DNA of 64,000 nucleotides from Lysinibacillus sp. B2A1 (GCA_002973635.1 CP027224.1:816501-880500); one strand, 5' to 3'. Numbered from the stretch's first letter, positions 10,401 through 19,252 are shown. Numbers and translations are program-made. Notes: a model not told the origin generated them from the sequence alone.

Positions 10401-11432
10401 CAAAAGGCATACGTCAAGAATATTGCCATTTTACAGGGCTATGAGCCAACAGCTAAAGTAATCGAACTAATAGGTAAGTTAAAGGCATCTAGTAAAACAT
10501 TCCACACAGATACAGCGCAGGCACGTGCATTGTATGATGGATTAAGTCAGGAGATGCAGCAGTATGTTGCGAACTACCACCTTTTACAAGCGGCTGAAAC
10601 AAGTATTTTAGGTGCAGGCAATGTACAGCGTATGATTGAGGAATTACCTTCTGTAGAAGCTAGCCAATATGTTAAACGTATTGAAGAAATACGAGCTGCT
10701 TATAATGCGTTACCGAAAGATCAACAAATGGCTGTTGAAAACTATAAAACATTGCAAGAGCAAGAAAAGTTGATTAAGCCTGTTATTAACGTTGTCAATG
10801 AGATTGAAAAGCTGATGACGTCTAAAAATATGGATAGCCAATATCAAAAGATTTTAAAAGCCTATGACAATCTTAATGCAACGCAGCGAAGATATGTATA
10901 CAATCAACAGCTTCTTCTATCATTAGACAATGTTATTAAAGTATATCAAAGTATTGCAGACTTAAAGCCAAGTGATCCACTGTATTTTGGGAAGGTTGAA
11001 TCTGTAAGAAAAGATTATGATAGCTTGAACACGATTGATAAACAAAGAGTGTCCAATTATAATATCCTGCTTGAGGCTGAAAAAAATCTGACTGATGTAA
11101 AGAAGGTAGTTGAAATAATAGGTGGTCTGCACCCAACTTCTAGCACCTATATAGAGGATGTAGCAAATGCTGTTGCGGCATATAAAACATTAGATTCAAA
11201 AGTGAGAGGGCAAGTTATCAACTACGATACTTTAAAGAAAGCTGAGAAAGATGTAGCGGCGGTATTAAAAGTAGTGAATGCGATTGGCGAAATAGATCCA
11301 GATAATAAACAGTTTGAAAAGAAAGTACTTGCTGCACAAAAGTCATACAGTTCACTCAGTCTAGAACAACAGGATTTGGTGTATAATTTCCGTATTTTGC
11401 AGGATCATTTAAGAGCATTAGGATTAGAGTAA
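7476..11432 (+). CDS. Giant secreted helical-repeat protein (about 18 repeats of ~70 residues)
   Basis: 1318 residues: signal peptide (KKPIKVGVLTSLLLTPAALANA) followed almost entirely by degenerate repeats of about 65-75 residues. The core of each repeat is an A-R-K-x-Y-D-x-L segment, a spacer with Q/K, then V-x-N-Y-x-x-L and an acidic stretch, preceded by V-I-x-L-I-x-x-L-x-P-x-S-K. I count about 18-19 copies, clearest from residue ~560 to the end. The pattern predicts antiparallel helix bundles forming a long rod. It has no SLH, LPXTG, LysM or cysteine, so attachment is unclear. The TTG start at 7476 is chosen because GAAAGGGTGG lies 5 bp before it and the signal peptide begins there. I do not recognise the family; a fibrous surface spacer or adhesin stalk is a guess. 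Confidence 0.8.
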   Translation: MKKPIKVGVLTSLLLTPAALANAQEIQPHQKTEQIAYVNAVAVETKEQLQTMYKNLTDKSSLDDITIAESRFSGLSAAGFTVDEIQFIKAKVAYVRAQKTLLTEIKSLGESINKLTYTSSSLIRDAEATEDKYKEFMNEAKAGSYANVQKTFKEAVNTAPQTAISSMLGLAVQYGYDEAGQKNYFKTNGADLDKLTTMVNAVATVQPTIDLLDDFKLELSKSDPDFTIVKDTVSAITTAYNALSADHKKIVIAYIPKDETIAPYKTYTDTKQNIDAALKVEESITQLIGKDAASFDKATTFISAVSAIETAYGKLTKEAQNYITNYNAFSPYKAAADVSKQINTLVVSNSADYRAIVNNLTLSYNGLDKKAFVKNAANLTAAQEEIVEATKIEALIQGIENAGAAEQFTKIKDAREAYNTPPSTVNAANVKKIVNNLSTLIDWEKKYSASTDVDKLIAAIDPNLSTFESKTLLAQSAFDKLSTTEQAIVQNKAQLATYFPYADLMNKVNALKTTSPDYSQQIMAYQTKVNALDPTGHAQEAALNTIKTKLSEKLTLLSNENAALADVVSKISALTSSQNLIQDMQEARKQYDALSTDAKKRVTNIKILTDLEKSQKAVLNVITLVEKLDPAAKDYTKKAKAANTAYLKLDATNKSYVKNYKTLKDQVEAMGIITRIMALSTSQKTYNETVDLLLNDYAALSDAAKQLVTNYQDLQTAKGYMTTAKSFDDRVIALANEPDTTFVAKVAALTAEYKTMDKNAKKLVAQYKTLTAYEKNNASVVKVINLITALNPSSKDYSKKVLAARKAYNALDPASQKRVTNYDQLATVEDVAILIGLIETLKPTSKTFLNDLDTARKNYDALSPEKQSAVINYEKLVTAETELKFAHTVIALIEAAVPDDEEFLTKLMNARVAYDKLPSGQKKLVSNVKVLTDREKQVKPILNTMVQIDVLEPGSSKFVSQVNSARKAYDKLTKEQKAYVKNIAILQGYEPTAKVIELIGKLKASSKTFHTDTAQARALYDGLSQEMQQYVANYHLLQAAETSILGAGNVQRMIEELPSVEASQYVKRIEEIRAAYNALPKDQQMAVENYKTLQEQEKLIKPVINVVNEIEKLMTSKNMDSQYQKILKAYDNLNATQRRYVYNQQLLLSLDNVIKVYQSIADLKPSDPLYFGKVESVRKDYDSLNTIDKQRVSNYNILLEAEKNLTDVKKVVEIIGGLHPTSSTYIEDVANAVAAYKTLDSKVRGQVINYDTLKKAEKDVAAVLKVVNAIGEIDPDNKQFEKKVLAAQKSYSSLSLEQQDLVYNFRILQDHLRALGLE

Positions 11433-11461
11433 GGAGAGAGGGCAGGTGTTCCTCTTTCTTT

Positions 11462-11630
11462 AACTTGGATTAGTAGAATATTGATGAATGCAGTTATTTT
11501 CCTATTTAGTTGGGCTTACAAACGCTCGCTGAATCAAGATACAGCCCCCGGCGGATGTCAAGGATTTAAAGATGAGCTTTTCAAGTGAGCTCGAAAAATC
11601 TAGACGCAATTACGCTGGGGGTAATTGATT
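11462..11630 (+). repeat. Structured intergenic repeat, type 2, degenerate copy
   Basis: Aligns in blocks with 49965-50160: TAGTAGAA, GATGAATGC, TTTAGTTGGG/TTCAGTGGG, CTGAATCAAGAT, CCCGGCGGATGTCA, then GGATTT...AAATC and GACGCAATTACGC. A hairpin GAGCT (11574-11578)/AGCTC (11588-11592) takes the place of a different hairpin in the other copy. The terminal hairpin CAATTAC (11607-11613)/GTAATTG (11621-11627) is kept. The 270 bp between the flanking genes is mostly this element. Confidence 0.65.
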
Positions 11631-11702
11631 TAAGCTGGCAGTTCATGAAAATATGTAAATCCTCTCAAGTCATCTATTCGAGCAGGAAAGGAAGAATTTA
11701 TT

Positions 11703-12359
11703 TTGTCAAAAAAATTATTTCAGGCAAGCTGTTTGTCTGCAGCAATAATAGTAGCTCCGTTTGCTATGGCGATCCCAACAGAAGCAGCATCTATGCCATT
11801 TACTGATATTAAAAATGGTGGTAGTGAGGCAGAATTATATAAGGCAGTCCAAGAATTATATAGTAAGGGTATTGTATTTGGAACAACAGATACTATGTTT
11901 AGCCCCTATCAAAATTTAACGCGCGGGGAAGCAGCTTCTTTTTTAGCAAAAGCTTTAAATTTGGAGACAAAGGAAGTGGAAAATCCCGGCTTTATTGATG
12001 TTCCAACCTCTCATCCATATTATGGTCCAATTGCAGCACTAGCCGCAAAGGGCATTATTCAAAATGGGACAAATTATCATCCAGATCAATATATTAAACG
12101 CAGTCAAATGGCGAAAGTTTTAACACTTGGCTTTGAATTACAAAAATCCACAACATTATCGGCATCTTTTTCAGATTTTACAAAAGATAATGAAACCAAT
12201 CAGTATATTCAAACGTTATTAGATTATGGGATTACACAAGGTACTAGTTCGACTACATTTTCACCTTATACAGATGTTCGTCGGGGACAAATGGTCCTAT
12301 TCCTATATCGAGTGCTAGAAAAAAATGACAACTCCTTTTATGTGATTGGTGTTGAATAA
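11703..12359 (+). CDS. SLH-only surface protein
   Basis: 218 residues: signal peptide ending near TEA-A (~29), then three SLH domains with motifs TRGE, KRSQ and RRGQ and almost nothing else, apart from ~12 residues at the C-terminus. The TTG start is chosen for AGGAAAGGAAG 8-9 bp upstream and the signal peptide that follows. With no effector domain it may be a wall-site competitor, a cap for the S-layer lattice, or a subunit that binds another surface protein; the sequence does not tell which. Its upstream region is a type 2 repeat. Confidence 0.85.
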   Translation: MSKKLFQASCLSAAIIVAPFAMAIPTEAASMPFTDIKNGGSEAELYKAVQELYSKGIVFGTTDTMFSPYQNLTRGEAASFLAKALNLETKEVENPGFIDVPTSHPYYGPIAALAAKGIIQNGTNYHPDQYIKRSQMAKVLTLGFELQKSTTLSASFSDFTKDNETNQYIQTLLDYGITQGTSSTTFSPYTDVRRGQMVLFLYRVLEKNDNSFYVIGVE

Positions 12360-12370
12360 ACATAAAGACT

Positions 12371-12405
12371 CACTCTTAGGCAATCCGCCAATAGAGTGTT
12401 TTTTT
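12371..12405 (+). terminator. Rho-independent terminator after the SLH-only gene
   Basis: CACTCT...AGAGTG with an inner GGC/GCC, followed by seven T. Confidence 0.8.
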
Positions 12406-12526
12406 AAAATCGATTAGGAAGAAATTGGTAATAATGGTATGTTTGTATATAGTTGAAAGGGGTAAAAATGATTAAGTACATAATGGTAACACCGTTTTAC
12501 ATACATGAATAAAGGAGGCGGTAGCT

Positions 12527-13609
12527 ATGTTCAAAAAAATATCAAGTGTTGTTGGCATTTCTCTTACCTTGTTAGCAACATCATACGCTGTGCCTCTAAC
12601 GATCGCTTCTGAAGAAGTATTAGCAGCAGCTATTGCAAAGGATGTTTCACAATCACATTGGGCTAGCAGCTCCATAGCCCATATGCTTGACAAGCATTAT
12701 ATGACAAATGATCAAAATGGTTTTTTTAGACCAGAGCAGCCAATTACAAGAGCAGAGGCCGCTGCAGCAATAGCACGTTCCATGCAATTGAAATTCGACT
12801 CAACATACTCACCTAATTTTACAGATTTATCGACTAACCACCCATATTACAAAGAAATTTGTGCCTTAGTTGAACGAGGTATTTTACAAAATGGTGATTA
12901 TTTCTATCCCGAGGCTCCTTTAAAGCGAATGCATATTACTAAAATGTTAACGCTAGCCTATAAGATCGAAGTTGATTCCCAAAATACTAGTAAATTTCAA
13001 GATATTGCTGAGGGTCACTGGGCGAAGGATTTTATTGAATCACTTGCAGATGTGGGTGTAATTAAAGGTATTAATGCACAGCAATTTGGTCCGAATCAGT
13101 TAGTAACGCGTGCCCAATTTGCCTCATTAGTAGAGCGTAGCCTAGACTTTTCAACAAAAGTAACAAATTATGAGGTAGCTTATGATTATTTATCAAAGTC
13201 CTATATGTCGACAAAAAATTATTCATCGTCCATGTCTAATGATGTAATCCAATTAATCAACAATGAACGACAAAAGAAAAAACTACAACCTCTTAACTTT
13301 GATGCAGCATTAACACAGGTAGCAGTTATAAAGGCACAAGATATGGTAAATCGTCATTATTTTGAGCATGAATCACCCTACTATGGAATGCCCTGGGATT
13401 TAGCGACCCTATTCGATTATCCTTATACAAGCTTAGGAGAAAATATAGGAAGAAATATTCCAACACCCGAAGCAGCTGTGAAAGCATGGATGGCTTCACC
13501 AGCACACCGTGACAATATTTTGCGGGAAAATTACACAAATACAGGGGTTGCTATTGCTATAGACGGTAAAGGAAATTACTATTGGGTGCAATTGTTTTCT
13601 AGTCAATAA
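12527..13609 (+). CDS. SLH-anchored CAP (SCP/PR-1-like) domain protein
   Basis: 360 residues. Signal peptide (~1-35), three SLH domains (~36-210; TRAEA, KRMHI and TRAQF motifs), a short linker, then a CAP domain from NDVIQLINNERQKKK (about residue 240) to the end. The CAP signatures are visible: an N-terminal helix with His in NRHYFEHES, GENIG, and the W-x-x-S-P-A-H-R-x-N-I-L motif. Bacterial CAP proteins (YkwD/SafA-associated type) are secreted and have been linked to wall or spore-coat biology, with no agreed enzymatic activity. AAAGGAGGCGG 6 bp before the ATG fixes the start. Confidence 0.9.
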   Translation: MFKKISSVVGISLTLLATSYAVPLTIASEEVLAAAIAKDVSQSHWASSSIAHMLDKHYMTNDQNGFFRPEQPITRAEAAAAIARSMQLKFDSTYSPNFTDLSTNHPYYKEICALVERGILQNGDYFYPEAPLKRMHITKMLTLAYKIEVDSQNTSKFQDIAEGHWAKDFIESLADVGVIKGINAQQFGPNQLVTRAQFASLVERSLDFSTKVTNYEVAYDYLSKSYMSTKNYSSSMSNDVIQLINNERQKKKLQPLNFDAALTQVAVIKAQDMVNRHYFEHESPYYGMPWDLATLFDYPYTSLGENIGRNIPTPEAAVKAWMASPAHRDNILRENYTNTGVAIAIDGKGNYYWVQLFSSQ

Positions 13610-13817
13610 TTCATGTGAAGGGGTTAGCAGCGGAGAGAAGATGTTGGAGGAGGTAAGGAAAAAATCGTAAATAATTTCATGGTAAAAACTTCATGATTAA
13701 AATGTATTTCTACTAGTCTTATTGATTCAATATGACAATCTATTATGACAAAATGTCGCTAATATTACAGGAATGTTACAAAACCCCGAAATACCCATTA
13801 TTTAATACCCATATTTT
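13610..13817. other. Intergenic sequence without recognised feature
   Basis: AT-rich and non-coding. A 9-bp direct repeat AATACCCAT occurs twice near 13790-13811. No promoter can be assigned with confidence in this part. Confidence 0.3.
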
Positions 13818-13860
13818 AGCGTTGATAAACCAGCGAACGTTGGTATATCAGCGTTTTTTT
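13818..13860 (+). terminator. Terminator-like hairpin upstream of the NlpC/P60-SLH gene
   Basis: AGCGTTGATAAACCA pairs with TGGTATATCAGCGTT with two imperfections and runs into seven T. It lies about 210 bp after the CAP gene and would end its transcript. Confidence 0.7.
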
Positions 13861-13882
13861 GTATTTAAAAACCGTTACACAA

Positions 13883-13912
13883 TTGAAAAATTAAAATAGC
13901 ACCTTTTATGAT
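13883..13912 (+). promoter_or_regulatory. Sigma-A-like promoter of the NlpC/P60-SLH gene
   Basis: TTGAAA (13883-13888), 18-bp spacer, TATGAT (13907-13912). It sits just after the terminator hairpin and 46 bp before the ATG. Confidence 0.5.
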
Positions 13913-13958
13913 AGTCTATGTATAGGCAAAAAAGTTCTGAGAGGGGTATACCGAAACT

Positions 13959-14891
13959 ATGAAAAAGAAATGGTTATTACCGATTTTTGCATCTTTCATG
14001 TTATTTACAACAACTCAAATAGATAACGCTGAAGCAGCATCTGCAACTGATGTTACTGATACAGCGACAAAATATTTAGGCATTCCTTATGCGTATGGCG
14101 GCACAACTACTAGTGGGCTAGATTGTTCTGGTTTCACATCCAAGGTCTTTTCAGATTTAGGGATTAAATTAAATCGTACATCAGGCTCTCAATATCAACA
14201 AGGGACTGCAGTAGGAAAAAATGATCTTCAAGTAGGAGATCTATTATTTTTCAACACTAGTGGTAGTGGTATCTCACATGTAGCGATATACATAGGTGAC
14301 GGAAAAATGATCCACTCTCAAACTGATAAAGGCGTTAGTTATTCAAATGTGAATGATCCATATTATTGGAATTCTCGTTACGTTGGTGCGAAACGTGTAG
14401 CGACATTTGATAGTGAACAAGCAGAAGCTGTAAAAGAAGAAGTAAAGGAAGCTGCTATCGATTTCACTGTATATGCTTCTCGTGCAGAAGTAGCAGAGCA
14501 AATCGCGAAAGCACTTAACTTGGATACATCCGATAAAAACACAAAATTTACAGATGTTAAGCCAACATATGCACATGCTGGTGCAATTGCTGCTGTATCG
14601 AAGTTAGGTATTTTTGATGGTGATAGTAATGGTAAATTTAATCCTTCTTCACCAATTACTCGTGCACAAGTTGCGAAAGTATTAGTACATGCTTTTGGTT
14701 TAGAGCAAAAAGGTGAATTAATCGCATTTACTGATGTACCTGCTAGTCATTGGGCAAATGAATTTATTTCAATTTTAGCCTCTAACGGTATTACAGACGG
14801 TAAAGGTAACGGTAATTTCGGTTATGAAGAAATGTTGAAAATTTCTCACCTTCAAACATTTATTGAGCGCGCAAAACAAGTACAGAATTAA
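13959..14891 (+). CDS. NlpC/P60 endopeptidase with C-terminal SLH domains
   Basis: 310 residues. Signal peptide to about AEA-A (27), NlpC/P60 domain (~30-145), acidic Glu/Lys/Ala linker, then an SLH array (~165-305; TRAQV is the clearest motif, the first and last are weak). The catalytic set is visible: Cys56 in DCSGF, His107 in ISHVAIY and His119 in MIHS. It should cut the gamma-D-Glu-diamino acid bond of peptidoglycan stem peptides while tethered at the wall. Domain order is the reverse of the other SLH hydrolases here, which carry SLH first. Confidence 0.92.
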   Translation: MKKKWLLPIFASFMLFTTTQIDNAEAASATDVTDTATKYLGIPYAYGGTTTSGLDCSGFTSKVFSDLGIKLNRTSGSQYQQGTAVGKNDLQVGDLLFFNTSGSGISHVAIYIGDGKMIHSQTDKGVSYSNVNDPYYWNSRYVGAKRVATFDSEQAEAVKEEVKEAAIDFTVYASRAEVAEQIAKALNLDTSDKNTKFTDVKPTYAHAGAIAAVSKLGIFDGDSNGKFNPSSPITRAQVAKVLVHAFGLEQKGELIAFTDVPASHWANEFISILASNGITDGKGNGNFGYEEMLKISHLQTFIERAKQVQN

Positions 14892-14972
14892 TTAAATTCC
14901 GTTTCGCTTTAAACAAGGGCTACGTTTAAAGTGACACATTGCAAGGAAGTTCTTTAAAATAATGTATAAATT

Positions 14973-15009
14973 GAGGAGAGTTTGCACACTTGCAGGCTCT
15001 CTTCTTTTT
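14973..15009 (+). terminator. Terminator-like hairpin between hydrolase genes
   Basis: GAGGAGAGTTTGC pairs with GCAGGCTCTCTTC through several G-U pairs around a 5-nt loop, followed by TTTTT. Confidence 0.6.
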
Positions 15010-15132
15010 ATGAAGTAAGTCACAATGATGGAGGTGATGCCGAAAACAGGAGAAAATTACATTCGTATGATAGTTTTGTCAGTGAAACTTTGCTAAAATG
15101 AACACGAGAACAGGAAGGGAGGAAATAAGACA

Positions 15133-17040
15133 TTGTACCTCAAAAAAATCAGTCTTATATTATGCGTCTTATTCATTTCAGCTTCTATGTTTACTATACA
15201 TAGCGCACAAGCAAGCGGCGGTTTTGTAGATGTTCCGAAAGATCATGAAGCGTATGAAGAGATCAATTATTTAGTTAGTTTAGGAGTTATTAAAGGATAT
15301 ACGGAAAACGGCAAAACGTATTACAAACCTTATAACACAGTAACACGTGGACAAGTTGCCAAAATGGCAGTTGTTGCTTCAGGTAATAAGCCACTAGTTG
15401 TCAGTAAATCAAACTTTTCAGATGTAACAGTTGGTACAGAGCTTTCAGGCTATGTAGAACGTGCTGTACAACTTGGTTTCTTTAGAACCAATACAAAGGG
15501 ACAATTCTTACCGAACAAGCCTTTAACTCGTGATGAAATGAGTTATGTCCTAACTAAAGCGTTTAAGTTAGATACAAGTGAATATGAAAATATTGATTCT
15601 CCATTTGTGGATGTAGGTATTACACATGACTACGTTCAATATGTGAATACAATTTACTATAATGGTATTACAAAGGGTGACGGTTCAAATTATAAACCAA
15701 ATAATCAAGTGACACGTGCACAGTTTGCGTTATTTGTAGCACGCGCGAAAAGTGAAAAATATCGCTTAGAACCTCCTGTTAAAGGTATTGCAGTTCCTGA
15801 TATATCTCAAGTTATCGGATTGATTGCCAGTACAACTGACGGATTAAATATTCGTAAATCAAAAGATTCCTCATCTTCTACTAATATTGTAGGTACAGTG
15901 AATAAAGGTGGCAAACTATCAGTCTATGCAGTAGAGGGCGACTGGTTAAAGATTACCTATAAAGGCGCTTTTGCCTATGTTTATAAAACGTATACACAAT
16001 ATTTAGATGCTGATGGAAATGCACTAGGAAATGTTCAAAAACAGGTGACAACAACACAAGGTATCAACCTCTATGTTAAGCCAACATCTTCCTCGAAAAT
16101 CATTTCATCCGTGAAGAGTGATGTGAAATTACCAGTTTATAAGACTTCAGGTGGCTATTATTTAACGGTAGTAAACGGATTACCAGGCTATATTGTTGCT
16201 AATAGTACAGTGGATGTTGAGGTTGAGCAGCCTACTACGCCAGATCCAGATCCAACTCCAACTCCTCCTATAGTGACAGGTGACTTACTTGGTCGCGTGA
16301 CAGTAGATAATTTAAATATCCGCAAAGAAGCGAATTCTACGTCTACGGTTCTAGGTAAACTTACTAAAGGTGAGTATGTCCAAGTGAACAGTATTAATGG
16401 TTATTGGGCGCTGGTTACGTATGAAGGTCAAAAAGGCTATGTCCATAAATCATACTTAAAGCTATTAAATCAAAATGGCAATGCTTTAAAAAATCGTATT
16501 ATCATTCTTGATCCAGGTCATGGTGGTAAGGACCCAGGAACTGTAGTAGGTTCTAATTCTGAGAAAGCTATTACATTAAAAGTCAGCACACTTGTGAAGC
16601 AAAAGCTTGAAGCTGCAGGTGCAAAAGTATTGATGACTCGTACAAGTGACACATATCCATCTCTACAAGACCGAGTAGATTTTACAAATGCAAACTATGG
16701 TGAAATCTTTGTAAGTATCCATGTAAACTCAGCAGCGAATACTTCTGCACAAGGCACTGAAACATATTATGCTATTACAACAGGTGATATGCATCAGGAA
16801 GATATTGATCTAGCATCATTTGTTAATAATCAAATTGTTAATAACTTAAAAATGAAAAATCGTGGTGTTAAAGAAGAACAATACTACGTTATTCGTAATA
16901 CGATTATACCAGCTATTCTCGTTGAACTAGGCTTCCTAACAAATAGTGAAGATCGCGGGAAAATGACAGATGATCAATATGTCGAGCTATTTGCTGACTC
17001 AATCTACAAAGGAATCTCACAATATTACGCAAAACAATAA
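15133..17040 (+). CDS. SLH-SH3b-N-acetylmuramoyl-L-alanine amidase (first copy)
   Basis: 635 residues. Signal peptide (~1-27), three SLH domains (~28-210; TRGQ, TRDE and TRAQ), two SH3b-like domains (~230-365), a Pro/Asp/Thr linker, another SH3b (~385-450) and an Amidase_3 catalytic domain (~455-635). Zinc and catalytic residues are visible: His in DPGHGGKDPG, Glu in NSEKAIT, His in SIHVN and Glu in LVELGF. The reaction is cleavage of the MurNAc-L-Ala amide bond. The TTG start follows GGGAGGAAAT. The neighbour at 17222 is a paralogue with the same architecture, so a tandem duplication produced the pair. Confidence 0.93.
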   Translation: MYLKKISLILCVLFISASMFTIHSAQASGGFVDVPKDHEAYEEINYLVSLGVIKGYTENGKTYYKPYNTVTRGQVAKMAVVASGNKPLVVSKSNFSDVTVGTELSGYVERAVQLGFFRTNTKGQFLPNKPLTRDEMSYVLTKAFKLDTSEYENIDSPFVDVGITHDYVQYVNTIYYNGITKGDGSNYKPNNQVTRAQFALFVARAKSEKYRLEPPVKGIAVPDISQVIGLIASTTDGLNIRKSKDSSSSTNIVGTVNKGGKLSVYAVEGDWLKITYKGAFAYVYKTYTQYLDADGNALGNVQKQVTTTQGINLYVKPTSSSKIISSVKSDVKLPVYKTSGGYYLTVVNGLPGYIVANSTVDVEVEQPTTPDPDPTPTPPIVTGDLLGRVTVDNLNIRKEANSTSTVLGKLTKGEYVQVNSINGYWALVTYEGQKGYVHKSYLKLLNQNGNALKNRIIILDPGHGGKDPGTVVGSNSEKAITLKVSTLVKQKLEAAGAKVLMTRTSDTYPSLQDRVDFTNANYGEIFVSIHVNSAANTSAQGTETYYAITTGDMHQEDIDLASFVNNQIVNNLKMKNRGVKEEQYYVIRNTIIPAILVELGFLTNSEDRGKMTDDQYVELFADSIYKGISQYYAKQ

Positions 17041-17045
17041 CAATA

Positions 17046-17085
17046 AAAACTACATTGTTCAAAAGTAGAACAATGTAGTTTTTTC
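17046..17085 (+). terminator. Rho-independent terminator of the first amidase gene
   Basis: Perfect 15-bp arms (17046-17060 and 17068-17082) around a 7-nt loop, with T run. Confidence 0.92.
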
Positions 17086-17221
17086 TTATATAATTAGAAA
17101 TAAATTTTGCTAAAATTACGAAATTCTGTAACAAAAACTAGAGATATATCGTTCTAATAAAAGGAGGTTTAAAACTCTTAGTTTAAAATGAACGTGGCAA
17201 ATAAAAGGGAGGTAATACGGA

Positions 17222-19174
17222 GTGTATTTTAAAAAAATTAGTCTTATGTTATGTATTTTATTGATATCAACTTTTTTTACCATACATAGTGTAAGTGCTA
17301 GCAGCAATTTTGAAGATATTTCTTCCAAGCACGAGGCTTATGAAGAAATCAATTATTTAATTAAATTAGGTGTTATCAAAGGATATACAGAGAAAGGGAA
17401 AACCTATTACAAGCCTAATAATAAGGTAACTCGAGGACAAGTTGCCAAAATGGTTGTGATTGCTTCAGGCAATAAACCGCTAACAGTAAAAAAATCTAGC
17501 TTTTCCGATGTAACTGTTGGTACGGAGCTTTCGGGTTATGTGGAACGCGCTATACAGCAAGGTTACTTCGCAACAAATACGAAGGACCAATTTTCACCAA
17601 ATAAACCGCTAACTCGTGATGAAATGAGTTATGTATTATCAAAAGCATTTAAGCTTGATACAAGTCAATATGAAAAAATTGATTCTCCTTTTGTTGATGT
17701 AAAAACGACACACCCCTACAATCAATATATTAATACTATTTATTATAATGGTATTACAAAGGGAAGCGACAAAAAATATAATCCTAATGACCAAGTATCA
17801 CGCGTACAGTTTGCGTTATTTGTAGCGCGTGCAAAAAATGATAAGTATCGTTTAGAATTGCCCAAAAAAGAAGTAGTTGTACCTGATATTTTAGATATTA
17901 TAGGAACTATCCAAGTCACAACTGATGGCTTAAATATTCGCAAGTCAAAGGATTCTTCATCTATAGATAACATTGTTGGGAAAGCGAATAAAGGTAGTAA
18001 ATTAGCAGTCTATGCAATAGAAGGAGACTGGTTAAAAGTTTCATCTAATGATGGCTATGCTTATATTTATAAAACATATGCTCAGTTTTTAGATGTAGAT
18101 GGTAAAACATTAGGTAATGCTAAAAAGCAGGTTACTACAACACAAAATATAAATCTTTACCTAGAACCAACATCCACATCAAACGTTATTTCAACTATTA
18201 ATAGTAAAGTGAAATTACCTGTTTATAACACTGTAAGCGGCTACTATTTAACGGTAGTAAACGGATTACCAGGCTATATCGTGGCGGATAGTACAGAAGA
18301 TGTTGTAGTAGAAAAGCCTTCTACACCGGATTCAAAGCCAACTCCAGATCCCACACCAACTCCAAATCCAGATCCAGATCCAGATCCGACCCCACCATCA
18401 GTTTCAGGTGATATATTAGGTCGAGTGACAGTGGATAATTTAAATATCCGGAAAGAGGCAAACTCTACTTCTACAGTCGTAGATAAGGTGAAAAAGGGTG
18501 AATATGTTCAAGTAAATAGTGTGAATGGTTATTGGGCGCAGGTAACCTATAAAGGTCAAAATGGGTATGTCCATAAATCCTATTTAAAGCTATTAAATCA
18601 AAATGGTAATCCGTTAAAGGATAGAGTTATCATTATTGATCCAGGTCATGGTGGCAAGGACCCTGGCACTCAATACGGTACTAGTATTCTAGAAAAGAAC
18701 ATTACATTAAAGGTTGGTACTCTTGTCAAGGATAAACTGGAGACTGCAGGTGCAAAGGTACTGATGCCTCGGACAGGGGATACGTTTCCTACACCACAAG
18801 ATCGTGTTGACTTTACACATGCTAATTATGGTGAAATCTTCGTAAGTATCCATGTTAACTCAGCAAAGAATAATACTGATGCACAAGGTACCGAAACATA
18901 CTATGCTAAAACACCAGGTGATATGTATGAAGAAGACATCGATCTTGCGACATTTGTAAACAATCAAATTGTTAAAAACGTAAATATGAAAGATCGTAAA
19001 GTCAAAGAAGCAAAATATATTGTAATTGCTAATACGAATATCCCAGCCATCTTAGTTGAACTAGGCTTCCTAACAAATAGTGAAGATCGTGCTAAATTGA
19101 CAGATGATCAATATATTGAGCTATTTGCTGAATCGATCTACAAGGGTATTGTGGAATATTACTCAAAACAATGA
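17222..19174 (+). CDS. SLH-SH3b-N-acetylmuramoyl-L-alanine amidase (second copy)
   Basis: 650 residues, collinear with the preceding amidase: signal peptide, three SLH domains, two SH3b domains, linker, SH3b, and Amidase_3 with DPGHGGKDPG, a Glu in LEKNIT, SIHVN and LVELGF. The linker is longer than in the first copy, a run of Pro/Asp/Thr/Asn repeats (18340-18400) of the kind that changes length by slippage. GTG start; AAAGGGAGG is 9-10 bp upstream. It has its own terminator on each side, so the two copies are separate transcription units and could be expressed differently. Confidence 0.93.
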   Translation: MYFKKISLMLCILLISTFFTIHSVSASSNFEDISSKHEAYEEINYLIKLGVIKGYTEKGKTYYKPNNKVTRGQVAKMVVIASGNKPLTVKKSSFSDVTVGTELSGYVERAIQQGYFATNTKDQFSPNKPLTRDEMSYVLSKAFKLDTSQYEKIDSPFVDVKTTHPYNQYINTIYYNGITKGSDKKYNPNDQVSRVQFALFVARAKNDKYRLELPKKEVVVPDILDIIGTIQVTTDGLNIRKSKDSSSIDNIVGKANKGSKLAVYAIEGDWLKVSSNDGYAYIYKTYAQFLDVDGKTLGNAKKQVTTTQNINLYLEPTSTSNVISTINSKVKLPVYNTVSGYYLTVVNGLPGYIVADSTEDVVVEKPSTPDSKPTPDPTPTPNPDPDPDPTPPSVSGDILGRVTVDNLNIRKEANSTSTVVDKVKKGEYVQVNSVNGYWAQVTYKGQNGYVHKSYLKLLNQNGNPLKDRVIIIDPGHGGKDPGTQYGTSILEKNITLKVGTLVKDKLETAGAKVLMPRTGDTFPTPQDRVDFTHANYGEIFVSIHVNSAKNNTDAQGTETYYAKTPGDMYEEDIDLATFVNNQIVKNVNMKDRKVKEAKYIVIANTNIPAILVELGFLTNSEDRAKLTDDQYIELFAESIYKGIVEYYSKQ

Positions 19175-19178
19175 TAAG

Positions 19179-19219
19179 AAAAAGCTACAACGTGCTAGGG
19201 TAAACGTTGTAGCTTTTAT
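19179..19219. terminator. Shared bidirectional terminator
   Basis: AAAGCTACAACGT pairs with ACGTTGTAGCTTT (loop ~10 nt), with T runs on both strands. It separates the converging amidase (+) and GATase-like-SLH (-) genes. Confidence 0.9.
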
Positions 19220-19252
19220 TCTTATTATTTAAAAAAACTCACTCATCCTATT

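Noticed and set aside
11585..11806. Open frame overlapping the start of the SLH-only gene
   Set aside because: Different frame over the type 2 repeat and a signal peptide coding region; the SLH frame has the SD and domains.
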